Shown: piece after piece, positions 34,768 to 46,385 of the stretch
Numbering within the stretch: position 1 is the stretch's first letter
How the letters are laid out: every line of letters starts with the position of its first letter
Assembly: GCA_963082975.1 (NCBI GenBank)
Contig: OY720350.1
Coordinates: forward strand, 16,338,910-16,402,909
Length of the DNA: 64,000 nt
Direction: 5' to 3'
From: Labia minor
Taxonomy: Eukaryota > Arthropoda > Insecta > Dermaptera > Spongiphoridae
Position numbers and translations under genes: made by a program
Notes under the pieces: model-generated
Seen by the model: only the letters and a program-made list of their open reading frames with translations
Databases searched by the model: none
Told to the model about the DNA's origin: nothing

Positions 34768-36146
34768 TGCAAGGTGGTTGATGTTGTTGAATGCGTCGAT
34801 GGGAATTATAAAGATTTACATCCCTTAGTCGCATCCTACTCATTCTAATAATAATACAAAAGGGGTTAATTTAAAGGGACAGTATGTCAACCTTTCAGAC
34901 ATATTATCTTCTTATGTCAAGACTTTAAATTTATATTCAAATTGGAAAATTAAATATTATTTTAACGAAGTCAGTAGTGGATTGAAAAGAAAGGGTTCCA
35001 GAGGATGTCGGGATTGGGTGGCGTAAAGATAGCTCAAGGAAAGATCCATAAAGATCCTTAGGGATGCTTTCAACAACAACAAAGCTTAGATGAATATTTC
35101 ATAATATTTCTTTTTCAAAAGTAAAATTATGAATAATATTAACAATAATTGTATTGAAGGAGAGAAACTCATCTTCTTGCTTTTCTTAACTTTATTTCGA
35201 ACAAATTATATTTTACAATTCGTATCAACATTTTAATATATAGATAATAAATTATGATTTATATTTTTGTTGATTATTATTCTTAAGCAATATTTAATTA
35301 TTATAATTTCTTTATTATTGAGATTAATTCATATAAAATTGTAAATAGTGTAGTTTTAAATATCTACTTTTTTTAAATTTATCAAATAAAAGACAAAATA
35401 AATGATAAATGATTAAAAACTAAAAAATAAAAATTTATTCATAATTTTTCTAGTTATTATTTTTTTGTTTTAATTTTTTACATTAAAAAGAAATACTTTA
35501 CTAGAACTAGTTTTAAACCTTTCACTTCTCTGAAATAGTGGTTACCTGAAAAAATACATCCATTGGACACTCATATTTGTGTTTTATTGATTTGGCCAGT
35601 AGAGGGCTTCACCTTCGCCGCTGTGTGTTCAATGGATGTATATATAATGTCAATATTCAAACTTAAATCATTATTATCTAGAAAACTAGAAGAGTCCCTT
35701 ATATTGTATAAGAAAAAAAGTTTCTTAGAATTAAACAAGGAATTTACTAGCGAAGTTTCACCAAAATCCGAGATGTAACCCGTTTCCTGAACAATAACGT
35801 TTCATTTATATTTTTAATATAATATACCTTTATGCACATTTCAACTTACATTAGAAAACTTATTATTTAATTTATTTTTATAAGTAAATTAACAATAACA
35901 ATCTTTAAAAATCAAATTTTTTTCAATACAAATACACACCACTCTTTTCAAATATTAAAATGAAATATCTATTATTTGAATTTTTGAGTCGGATTAAATC
36001 ATAATCTCAAACATAATAGAAATTATGACCCTCTTTATTCAAGGAAACATACTTGGATTTCTTAAAATAAAAAATTATTTTTACAAATCCCATATTTATC
36101 TATTTTAAAAAAAAATAAAATTTCAGAAATATTAAATTATCTAGAA
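34091..36146. other. AT-rich unique DNA, no gene seen
   Basis: A run of 25 A at 34737-34761 may be a retroposition tail. A less AT-rich patch at 34980-35090 and an inverted pair around 35557-35636 (ATACATCCATTG / CAATGGATGTAT) are noted separately. The short open frames are not convincing. Confidence 0.45.
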
Positions 36147-36396
36147 CAGTGATTCAAAAATGTGCCTCGAGATTATCAAAATGTACAGCCAAATTTTATA
36201 AATGTAAAGAGGCTCTTAAACATTTCCGACTTTTTTTCAATTTTTTTCAATTTGGTTCTAAAAAAAGGTAAAATGGTTTTTGGGACCACTTTTTTCAATA
36301 TGGTAAATAAGAGTAAATAACTTTAATACTTATCTTTTTCTTTGTGTGCCGCCAAATTTTTAAACCGTTAAAAGTGTGCCGCGGTAAAAAAATAAT
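36147..36396. mobile_element. hAT-like MITE, right end degraded
   Basis: Left end CAGTGATTCAAAAATGTGCC. The interior has GGCTCTTAAACATTTCCGAC and the block GTGTGCCGCCAAATTTTTAA, shared with the MITE at 61876-62207. The expected terminal GTTGAGAATCACTG is missing on the right. Confidence 0.7.
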
Positions 36397-37639
36397 TTAT
36401 ATTTATATATATATATATATATATATATTAATTCTTGAATGAAAATGGAAAAAATAATGAGCTTGGAAAAAAAAACGTAAAAAAGAAAAAAAACTATATA
36501 GGGTGGTGTTTGTGGTAAGGGGAAGAAGATGCCGAGCACAGGCAGAGGACAAGGGAGACAAGTCAAGTACTTCCAGTGTGAAACTTCATCAGATCGTTGA
36601 TGATAATTAATTTTAAAATAGTTGATTTCGCAAAAGTCGTTGAAACTCAAAGATGAGGGAACGAATAAGAGCATGAGAAATGGAGGGAGAGGGAACGATC
36701 TGTGAAATTAAGTGGGCGAATTAGCCAGGCAGCCCTTTTCTGGATGATTGACATTCCCATAATTCTCCAGCAAAAGAGTTGAGTTGCGCCAAGACTGAGG
36801 GGAAGATTTAATTTTAAGATCGAAAGCCAAGCAAAAATTCTTAAAGATTTTTTTTTTTATCAACCAACCAATCATCCAATTTATTCACTCCATAAAAATA
36901 TTAATTTTCCAATAAATTAAAACGTTTTAATACACTAAACATTCAATAAATTTTTTATCTTAGTGTAGTTTTCAATTAAAATCATAATGTTCTAAAATTG
37001 TTTTTTTTTTAAATTCATTTAAATTAGTTCATATAAATTAGATTTTAGGTATTTTCCATGTTTTTATTTATATTCTGTTAAAATAGGCTATTTTTTAAAA
37101 TAATTTTTTTTTTCTTTTATTATCTTAATGATTCATCTCCCATTAGAATGGTCACTGATGCGTGAGGATCATGATATTTGTTTCGTTGACATTTTTTTTT
37201 TTTTATTTTCACTTATTCAACTCATTTATTATTCGTTGATGCGCATGCACAGGGTGTGTATACTACTAGGTTGTTTTATGACCCGCACTATTAGCATAAC
37301 TCACAGGAGGACAGTGGAATATCAGATGTTCATGGAGCAAACGAATGTCGCCCTTATGGACGTTACACGTGACTTGAGTTTGCGTGTTGTCTGCATTGAA
37401 CAAAGTTTCGGAACAAATCCATCTTAACTAATCCAGTATCTTAAAATGATTGCATCTTCTTGGTTCATTCTTAATCAGTGACATTTTTATCTACAATTTA
37501 AATTGTCTTATAATAATATAATTTTATGTGAAATGATGATCATACTAAAATTTTTCTTATTTTACTGTTTATTTTTTTTATATATACAATATCTATATAT
37601 ATAAATATATAAAAAGGTTTTTTCTGCACATTGCTCAGA
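36397..37639. other. Unique DNA with two less AT-rich islands (36520-36800 and 37220-37430)
   Basis: The first island is purine-rich with no coherent frame. The second carries the end of a 99-codon plus-strand frame (37128-37427; ...TRTISITHRRTVEYQMFMEQ...) of fairly normal composition, but no domain is recognised. An AT microsatellite lies at about 36402-36428. Confidence 0.35.
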
Positions 37640-38160
37640 ATTTTAAAATTTTTGCATATCTTCACGTTTCATGATCTTTAAAATCCAAAAGTGACTTTAA
37701 AATTTTTCATGTCTGTTCATAGACTATAAATTTTATTAACAGCAGAAATTAATTTTTATAAATTTGATATAAACATGTTGTCATTCATAAGCGCAAAGAA
37801 TACAAAAAAAAAAAGAATGTTTATAATATTTATATTTTGATTTTTCTAATATTTACAATATTTCAATTAATCATATTGGCCTTTTTAACTTATTTAACAC
37901 TCTGAATACATTAACATTGTGACTACATTTTCTCTTTCAATTTTTAAGATTATATGTACATGTTGTGATTCATCAGCACAAAGAATACAATAAAAAGAAT
38001 GTCTCATATTAAATTTTAAAAAATTAATTTCTCCGGTTATTGATTAGATATTAATAAAATTTATAGCCCATGAACAAATAGAGATATGCAAGAATATTGT
38101 GAAGTAATTTCTCGAAATCGGTTATTTTGAGTCTTTCTGGACAGGCAGACAGACAGAGCA
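37640..38160. repeat. Inverted and direct repeat cluster, possible further Helentron-like or LINE-tail family
   Basis: TTGCATATCT and CTATAAATTTTATTAA at about 37655-37740 return inverted at about 38050-38090. ACATGTTGTSATTCATMAGC with CAAAGAATACA occurs directly at about 37772 and 37958. On the minus strand the cluster starts with ACTAGCTGC and (GTCT)n units (38140-38166). Non-coding. Confidence 0.45.
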
Positions 38161-38218
38161 GCTAGTATTCTATAAAAAAGTATAAATTAAAGTTAAATTA
38201 TATATAAGTTTATTTTAT

Positions 38219-38261
<43 letters not shown>

Positions 38262-38262
38262 T
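38219..38262. repeat. (TC)n followed by (TA)n microsatellite
   Basis: About nine TC units run straight into about a dozen TA units. Confidence 0.9.
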
Positions 38263-40339
38263 CCAGTTTTAAAGGATTGAATGAAATATGTTTATAATAT
38301 TATAAATGTCCACAGAGTGTTATTTTTTTAAAAAAAAACTTCCCTTGATGTCTCTCATATTTCCCCTAGTTCACAGGTTATACTATATATATATATATTT
38401 GTGCTCACAAATGGATAATATAGACACATTCTAGGGAGGAAAAATCCCTATGCATCCTCTCATAATATAGGGTGGTTTATATACTAAATAAATGGTTTTT
38501 CCTATAAGCGTAAATTAAACTGTCGCCGCCATATTGCTACTGGATAAATAAATCCCTTCTATGAGAAAATGGGGGAGGTTCATAAAGATGGAATCAATCA
38601 AAAAGGCCGTCACGTGTTCTCTTATTTCTACTCCCTCAAAAAAGAGAACGAACCAACTACCCCTCTTAAATTAATCGTTAATATCTATATATATATATAT
38701 ATTAAAATCAAAAATAATTTATAATATGACCAAATAATTTCGATATTATTGAAAAACAATTTGTTTTCTTTTAATTATATATAAATTTATTAATATATAA
38801 AAACGCTTTTGTTTTAAAATGATTAATGAAAATATATTTAATTTTTGAAAATAAATGGTGATGGTTAATTTGATTTTTTTTTTTTTAATTAATTCGATAA
38901 CTTAAATTTTAATAAGAATCTCGGTAGTAATTCAATTATTCCGAAACAGTTTAAACTTATAATGAAGAAAAAAATATTATAAAATAAAAAATAATCTAAT
39001 TTTTTTCTCCTCAATTCGCCCCTTTACTTTTATTTATTCATTTAAATTATATTATATTTTTCAAGTGTATATTTTAAGTCTATATATGAATGTTTTTGAT
39101 TATAAAATATTTTATTGGTATACATTTTTATTGGAAATGATTAACATAGTGATTTTTAAATGATTGGATTATAATATGTTTTACATATGAGCTGAGAGAA
39201 TAGAAACGGGTACTATTTTGCGTACCAATATATATATAAATATTTATAAAAAAAAAAAACAGTGTGTTATGGAACATTTGATCTGACATGAAATCGGCAA
39301 TAAAATTCACCTATAAATGGAATAGAACTCAAGTTTTTTTTTCTTATATTTTTTTTTAACATTGATCAGTCGAATGAGAAAAGTTATAAAACATTTCAAA
39401 TTCTTGTGAGGGAAAAGGAAAACCGTAAACTTGGGATAAATATATAGTATGACATCAACATGAGGATTAAAAAAATCTAAAATATTCGAATGATTTTTTT
39501 GGTGATGATTTTCAAAAATTGAAAAATAAAACAATCAATAAAAAAAATTGAAAAAAAAAAAAAATTTTAATCACACTTAAACAAGTAATTAATCAGTATT
39601 AATAAAAATTTTAAAATTATCTTATAGACCAGGTGTAGCCAAACTTTTAGCTTTTAGGGGCTACTTTTTGAATAAAATATAGTCTGCGGTCGACTATGTA
39701 TATGGGCAAATAATTTTAATAATAAGAATAATAATAATAAAGTGCTAAAAAATGGGGAAAAAATTATATATTATTAATTATATAGTCAAATACTAAAATA
39801 TAGAAAGGTTAAATCAATAATATGTTTATATATGTTCTTAGATATATGAAAGATATGTTAGTTTTAATTATTATAATATTATTAATAAAAAAAATTGTAA
39901 ATGGAAGGGCTGTTATTTTTCATTTAAATTTATAACTTCAATTAAAATAAATACTTCATTTTGGAATGGATATGAGAGGAGGGGGAGGTAGATGCGAAAT
40001 TTGGGTAGAGTAGAGTAGTCTAGGACTAAACGGTGTTTTGAGATAAAAAGTATATAAATTATCGGGATAAGAAAAATATATAAATATATGGTATATAAAA
40101 GATGTAATAACATATAGGATGATTATGATCTAAAATTATTTTTTAATAAATTTAAAAATAATATCCCGGGTAGCGAGTAGATTCTTTTCTATAAACCCAG
40201 TAGAAAAGAATTCTATTTCAGGGATTAGCGTCCCTGCCCTCACGTGAGCTCATGATTTTTTCTGCCTTCCCTCTCCCATGGAAAAATCATGTCCTTTACC
40301 TTTTAACTCAGTTCCCTTACTAGCTTCGAAATTCCTTTC
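38263..40339. other. AT-rich DNA, no gene seen; single MITE end near 39630
   Basis: CAGGTGTAGCCAAACTTTTA at about 39630 looks like one end of a hAT-like MITE, but no inverted partner was found. Several 60-75-codon frames are of biased composition. Confidence 0.4.
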
Positions 40340-40720
40340 TCATAGAAATCCATGGCTCCTGAGTGTTGAGCCAGTCAGCGCGGAGATCGTCTTCATCAAA
40401 ACGCTGCGTTGCAAGCCAGGTCTTCATCTTTGGAAACAAGTTGAAGTCACTTGATGCAAGATCTGGGCTGTACGGTGGATGAGGAAAAACCTCTCATTTG
40501 AAGGTCTGACGGAGATTCTATGTGACATTTGCCGTGTGAGGTCGCGCATTGTCGTGCAAAAACAACACTTTTGAGCTGAGTTTCCCTCTTCGCTTGTTTT
40601 GAATTGCTCTTCTTAGGTTTCGCAATGTTTGGCAATACCTATCAGAGTTTACTGGCTCAACATTCAGGCTGCGGATTTCTATAGGGAAGGAATTTTGAAG
40701 TTCGTTCATCGCTACGATAA
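40340..40720 (-). pseudogene. Mariner transposase C-terminal half, frameshifted
   Basis: Minus-strand pieces in different frames give NVEPVNSDRYCQTLRNLRRA, then KVLFLHDNARPHTANVT with the second catalytic Asp, and further on SDFNLFPKMKTWLATQRFDE and LRADWLNTQEPW. The order matches the C-terminal half of mariner transposases. Terminal repeats were not found. The sequence is distinct from the intact mariner at 23200. Confidence 0.85.
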
Positions 40721-42582
40721 ATGTCTCAACTTTTTTGGCGATGTAGAAAAATAGTATTTTAGTTGCTCTTTCAAATTAATATAATAAAAAACATTTTCCT
40801 GTACTAGTTTTGTCTTAAATCCAAAACGTAACCTACTTTGTGAATTGGCCACGTAGTATTGCGCAATAGATTCTAGCGATATCTGTTAGAAAAAGAAGTA
40901 ATATTTTTCTACTGCAAATATTTATGTAAGTATATTAATGTTTTTAATCACATAAAATGTTTTATTTCATTTTTTCTCAAGGTTATAGGTACACAATAGA
41001 TTCAGACCAGTCAAATTTATTTTAAATTTTCAATATATGTTCATTATGTTAAAAAAATATATTTAATTAATAATAAAAAAAATATAATTTTATGAAGAAA
41101 AAATTTTTAATTAATTATTCAACAGATTTTTGAGATTCCACTGACACTTTGAGTTTTTCTTTGATGTCAAGCCAACTTGTTTTGTTTTATATTTTTTTAT
41201 TTTCAATTTCACCTTTTGTTTCATTTAATTTATTCACTCTTCATCTAAATGAGATTATTTTTTCTGATAATATATCGCGAGTTAATTTTAATCAACGATG
41301 ATAAAATAACTTTTTTATATGTTTTTTCTTCATTTGCCTCCTACCCTGTTCTCCCTCCCACACAAGTCTCTTATTTCAATTCGTAGTACAATAATAATAA
41401 TAAAAATCATATCTCAACTAATAAATTAAGTTTATATATTTATTTAATAGTAGCATAAATTAAAAACAAAATTATATTAAAAAAAAAAAAAAAGTAAAAC
41501 AAACAAATACAATGAGAAAGTAACTTCCAAGCGATAACAGATATAAAAACAAATATACAAATAGAAAATAAAATCAAAAAAAAGAGCAATAAGTATGAGT
41601 GTTGAGTGTTTTTAGTCCTAATATGGCGACAGATCACGTGAATGAATGAAATTATATCAGAGTATCAGTATATAAATCAACCCTCCGTCCTCGCATATTC
41701 TTTACATACTTATCAAGATTCGAATAAATAATATTAATATAACTGAAAAACTATTTAGGTGTAAATTTAATATTTAAGGTAATTAACCTTTAAATGGAAA
41801 CAATTAAACCACGAATACTATTAATATAATAACTATTATATCAATAATATAATAATAATATTTGAGAGAATTATATTCAATTTATTTAATTCAACTATAA
41901 AATAAATTAATAAAATAAATTAATAAAATAAAAACTTTTTAATATACCCTTATGCCTTAAAAAATAGAATATAAAATATTAATTAAACCTTGAATATTAT
42001 CCTTAAATATGCCCCAAAAAAAGCGTGGGTAATATAATAATAATAATAAATAATATATAATAATATTAAATTCTTTTCCTTCTACATATGTTCATATGAA
42101 CCCACGCTTTTTTCTAAAACATTGCACTATTGACTGCTATTTAAATCTGTTTTTCTCGAACATATATTAATTCTTCGCGAAGTTTTTAGGTCTTTACTAG
42201 ATGACATTGATTATGCAATTGGCTTAATAATATTATTCTTTTCGAAATCACAGAACAACAGAAGGACATAACACGTATAAAAAATTTATAGAAAATATAA
42301 AAAAACTTTGTAAATATAAATATAAATATAAATATAACAGTGTATTAACGTCCAACATTTAAATTCACAAATTTTAAATATCCGTATTATTGAAAAATTC
42401 AATATTTTTGATTATTGCAGTGTCATCGACTTTCAATATACGTTTCAAATTTGAGCGAAATCGTTCAAATATAATTAAGTTAAAATCAAATTAAAAATCT
42501 TGTACATTACAGAAAATAAAATTATAAAATAAAAAATAAAACATTAATAAAAAGCGTATAAAAATAATATATTCACTTATAT
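40721..42582. other. AT-rich DNA, no gene seen
   Basis: Long A/T stretches with AATAAT-type simple sequence (41840-42070). No repeat family or protein recognised. Confidence 0.5.
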
Positions 42583-42968
42583 CATAGGTTCTTAAACTTA
42601 TGTACTCCACGGACCCCCACTTGAAAAAATTTTTTTTGACGGACCCCCATCACAACTTTAGGTACTTTACGTCATTTTATTAATTAATTTCTGGCTTACG
42701 ATCTCATAAGGACAAGGATATATGATGAATATTTCTAACAGTGATTGGTGAATAACGATTTTTTTGCATATTGTAGAACACATTTTATTAGAAATTATAA
42801 TATTGAAGAAAGAAAATACAAACATTGTCATAGCAACAAATCTCACAAATTATAATGGGTACTTACATTAAATTCATATAAATATTTTATAATTTTTTTC
42901 AGAAAATATTAAATAAGAAATATTTTAAAAAATAACTGCATCTATCTCATTAAATATAACTTACATAT

Positions 42969-44828
42969 TTAATGAGATGTATGCAGTTGTTTTCTTGAAA
43001 CAAGAATCTCAATATCTGGCTTAATATTGGAAACTTTTAATCTAAGATCCGGCTCTACATTTAATTTGTTTCTATATTTAGACTTAATATAAAATAGTAC
43101 CGAAAAAGCTTGTTCGCATAAATATGTTGTGCAGAATGGAATCAAGTGTTGAAGTGCTTTATTTGCAAGCGCAGGATAATCTGACCTGAGAAGTAACCAA
43201 AAGTTGCTCAATTCAGTTTTGTTAAATTTTAGTTTATAAGTTGTATCACATGATAATTCCACGAGAATATCTTGTTCAGGTGCAGATAAATGTTTAGTAT
43301 TTGTAATTTCCATATTAAATGGATCTCTGATCCAGTTATTGCAAGGATCAGGAGTAGAAAAATACTTCCTGAAGTTGCTTTTCAAAGTAATTAAATGTTC
43401 AACAAATAATTGACGCGTTTGATTAAGCAATTTTTCACTGGAGCTTTCTATGAAATCATTGAGAGTTGGAAAAGACTCATATACACCGTTCTGGATGCGT
43501 TTCGACCACAAGTCGATTTTTTTAATCATTGCTTCTATTTTATCTTCAACTTTAAATATATTTACAACAGTACCTTGCAGGCTCAAATTAAGTTCGTTCA
43601 ATTTTGTAAAAATATCAGTCAAGTAAGCCACCTTAGCTAACCAGATAAAATCATTGAAACATTCGGTCAGTTCAAAATGCGCATCTATTAAAAACAATCG
43701 TATTTCATCTCGAAGCTCAAAAAGGCGAATGAGTACTTTCCCGCGGGACAACCAACGTACATCTGTATGTAATAATAAATGTGTATGTTGACTACCCATT
43801 TCCTCACACAAAATTTTAAAAACTCTGGAATTAAGTGGACGAGCCTTAATGAAATTGACAATTTTAACTACTTCGTCTAATGTTCTTTTCAAATCTGGTG
43901 ACATATTTTTGGCTGCTAATGATTCTCTGTGAATGCAGCAATGATTCCAAACAACCTGAGGCGCAACATTTTTAATAAGAGCAATCAATCCAGTTCTTGT
44001 ACCTGACATTGCACGAGCACCATCAGTGCAAATTCCAACACATTTTGGCCACTCTATTTCATTTTCGGTTATAAAATTATTCAAACTGTTAAATATGTCA
44101 TTAGCTGTCGTTCGTGAAGGTAGTGAATCACAAAACAATACATCTTCTTGTATTTGATTTTCAAACTCATATCTAATGAAAGCTAACAAATTGGCATTAT
44201 TAGTGACATCAGTACTTTCATCCAATTGTAATGAGTAATAGTGACTTTTGCGCACTCTCGATATTAATTCTTCTTTTATATTACATGACATGTCTTCAAT
44301 CCTATTCTTAACCGTATCATTTGATAATGAAATCAAATTTATATCGTTTGCTGCTTTAGTTCCTAACATTATATTTGTAATTACTTTTGTAGCAGGAAGA
44401 ATTAATTGCTCTGCTATATTATGCGGCTTTCCTGCTTTAGCAATAAGTAGAGCTACTTCATATGATGCCATTACTGCTTTCTTACTCATACCACCAGATC
44501 CCGTCTTTACCATCAATTTCTGACTTGAATTAAGTTCTTCTTTTTTCATTTTAAAAAATTCGATAGACTTACTAACATGCTCGCTGTGCTTTGTTTGTAA
44601 ATGACGTCTGAGATTAGCAGGTTTCATACTTTCATTGGATAAACTTTCCTGACATAGAACGCAGACTGGTCTTTCCACATCATTGTTGCAAATATAAGTA
44701 AATCCAAATGATAAATAATCATCCGAATATTTTCTAGTTTTGCGTTTCTTGGTAGAGTTTGCTGTTGATGCCTCATCATCTGATTCTTTCCGTTTCTGTG
44801 TTGAACCAGTTTGTAGCCAACGATCCAT
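42969..44828 (-). CDS. hAT transposase with BED zinc finger, 619 aa, apparently intact
   Basis: DNA cut-and-paste enzyme expected to act in the nucleus. An N-terminal basic stretch (TKKRKTRK, about 26-33) may be a nuclear signal. A BED-type finger follows: C56-x2-C59 and H76-x4-H81 (PVCVLC ... LRRHLQTKH). The RNase-H-like core has D203 in LQLDESTDV, D269 in GICTDGARAMSG, the C297-x2-H300 pair in WNHCCIHRES and W359 in TDVRWLSRG. The C-terminal half ends with E572 in TTYLCEQAFSVL and the dimerisation region through KVSNIKPDIE. This order is that of the hAT group whose domesticated relatives include ZBED5/FAM200-type proteins. The Met at 44828 (MDRWLQ) gives a sensible start 70 codons before the finger's His residues. 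No stop or frameshift was seen, so it may be active or recently active. Confidence 0.93.
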   Translation of the reverse strand: MDRWLQTGSTQKRKESDDEASTANSTKKRKTRKYSDDYLSFGFTYICNNDVERPVCVLCQESLSNESMKPANLRRHLQTKHSEHVSKSIEFFKMKKEELNSSQKLMVKTGSGGMSKKAVMASYEVALLIAKAGKPHNIAEQLILPATKVITNIMLGTKAANDINLISLSNDTVKNRIEDMSCNIKEELISRVRKSHYYSLQLDESTDVTNNANLLAFIRYEFENQIQEDVLFCDSLPSRTTANDIFNSLNNFITENEIEWPKCVGICTDGARAMSGTRTGLIALIKNVAPQVVWNHCCIHRESLAAKNMSPDLKRTLDEVVKIVNFIKARPLNSRVFKILCEEMGSQHTHLLLHTDVRWLSRGKVLIRLFELRDEIRLFLIDAHFELTECFNDFIWLAKVAYLTDIFTKLNELNLSLQGTVVNIFKVEDKIEAMIKKIDLWSKRIQNGVYESFPTLNDFIESSSEKLLNQTRQLFVEHLITLKSNFRKYFSTPDPCNNWIRDPFNMEITNTKHLSAPEQDILVELSCDTTYKLKFNKTELSNFWLLLRSDYPALANKALQHLIPFCTTYLCEQAFSVLFYIKSKYRNKLNVEPDLRLKVSNIKPDIEILVSRKQLHTSH

Positions 44829-45058
44829 TTTATGGAGTAATTTATTAACATTGAACTACAATAATATAAATATAATATAAATATAATATAAATATAACGA
44901 ATTATTATTTACTAGCTATGTTTTAATATGATTTTAAATGAATGTTTTAATATCATTTTAAATGAATGTTTTAAATCATTTTAATAAATGTTTTAAATAA
45001 TTTTAAATAAATGATTTAATATCATTTTAAATGAATATTAATTTATATAATAAATATA

Positions 45059-45148
45059 TTTCGTAATTTGATTCTAAAATATTATTAATTTCGTAATTTG
45101 ATTCTAAAATATTATTAATTTCGTAATTTGATTCTAAAATATTATTAA
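45059..45148. repeat. 30-bp tandem repeat, three exact copies
   Basis: The unit TTTCGTAATTTGATTCTAAA followed by ATATTATTAA is repeated three times without change in the hAT 5' region, upstream of the transposase start. A looser array with TTTTAAATGAATG units precedes it at about 44920-45047. Confidence 0.95.
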
Positions 45149-45331
45149 AATAAATATTTTTTATTCATAAAACTAACTTATACTTACTCTCAAAAACAGC
45201 CTTTCTGGGAAATTGCAAAATGTGTTTAGTGTTTTTATAAAATAATGATCATGCAAATTACACTAAAAATTAAAAAAAATTATTAGCTATAATAAACTAT
45301 TATTAGCTATAATTTAATTATAATTAATTAA

Positions 45332-45441
45332 ATTAATAAAAATAATTTAAAGATACAACTCGTTGAGAAATGAACTTATAATTAACATTAATAAAAATAA
45401 TTTAAAGATACAACTCGTTGAGAAATGAACTTATAATTAAC
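45332..45441. repeat. 55-bp tandem duplication
   Basis: Two copies containing AAGATACAACTCGTTGAGAA and TGAACTTATAATTAAC, inside the hAT between the transposase start and the right end. Confidence 0.93.
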
Positions 45442-45999
45442 ATTTGCTTTAAAACTGTTTAAAACCCCAGAGTGGACGCTGACAATTTGGGTTTTTCCGG
45501 GTAAGACTGTCCCCTCCCCTGGTTTTCCCCAATAACAAAGTGAAAGAAAATTCCCTTATATGCCTCCCCTTCCGAGCCCCTAAGAGGGGTTATTTTAAAG
45601 GAACAATCGAAAAATGATTTTAAATGAATGAATGGATGAAAATTCAAATTTTATATATAGTTTTTTATATATGTTTATTTATTCACAAAAAATTAATTGA
45701 CATAATTATCAATTTAATAAAATAAAATAGTATTATTAATAGTATTAAATTATAGCCGTAATTCTCTAGGAGGATATAGTTAAACAATGAACTTTAAATA
45801 TTTATATATGTATATATTTTTACGATGATTTTTTTCCGAGGACCGCGGACCCCCAGTAAAGGCTTCGCGGACCCCCAGGGGTCCGCGGACCACAGTTTAA
45901 GAACCACTGACTTATATAATTTGTCATTAGAAGGAGAAAAAAATATTATTTTAAAAGTTGAATAATGTAAAATTAATAAATCTTGTTTAACTTGTTTAA

Positions 46000-46385
46000 C
46001 GGGCATTATTAAAAATTCGTAGTTTTGTATCGAATTTTGAGAAATGTAGCTCAACCGGAAGTGGGTCATTACCTACCACGTTTTGATTTTTTTTCCTCTA
46101 AAGTGACCCTAAAGATATATGTTTTAAAGATTGTATAAAACTGCTATATATAGAATTTCAGCTTGATTAAATCGCTTAAAGTACCGAAATTAAGTTTTTA
46201 ACACTGCAAATCACGCGCCAGCACGTAACGTGGTGCCATCAACAAAGAGCCAAACATGCGCTTGTTTAATAAATATTATTTATTAATTTTAATAAATAAT
46301 TTATAATTAATTAAATTTAATTTAAATATAATATATGTTAATCCAATTCAAATTTGCGAGATAGGCGAATGGAGACACTTCAGAT
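46000..46385 (+). mobile_element. Helentron-like element, family A, copy 11 (5'-truncated, subfamily 2)
   Basis: Starts at the GGGCATTATT block. Like copy 13 it has CTAAAGTGACCCTAAA, CGCCAGCACGTAACG and a 3' end CGAATGGAGACACTTCAG, defining a subfamily. It lies less than 100 bases from the hAT right end. Confidence 0.8.

Larger units (their letters stand above)
42583..45909 (-). mobile_element. hAT transposon, complete, with exact 8-bp target duplication
   Basis: ACTTATAT flanks both ends (42575-42582 and 45910-45917). The ends pair as CATAGGTTCTTAAACTT on the left and, inverted, CAGTGGTTCTTAAACTGTGG on the right; both also contain GCGGACCCCC or CACGGACCCCC repeats just inside. One intact transposase frame runs on the minus strand. 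The 5' part (44870-45450) holds several tandem repeats. 3327 bases. Confidence 0.93.

Noticed and set aside
36360-36674. 104-codon minus-strand frame
   Set aside because: Covers an AT microsatellite and a poly-A region of a MITE edge; the remainder has no recognised domain.
37128-37427. 99-codon plus-strand frame as a small gene
   Set aside because: The second half has normal composition, but the first half is poly-T derived and nothing is recognised. Kept only as an island note.
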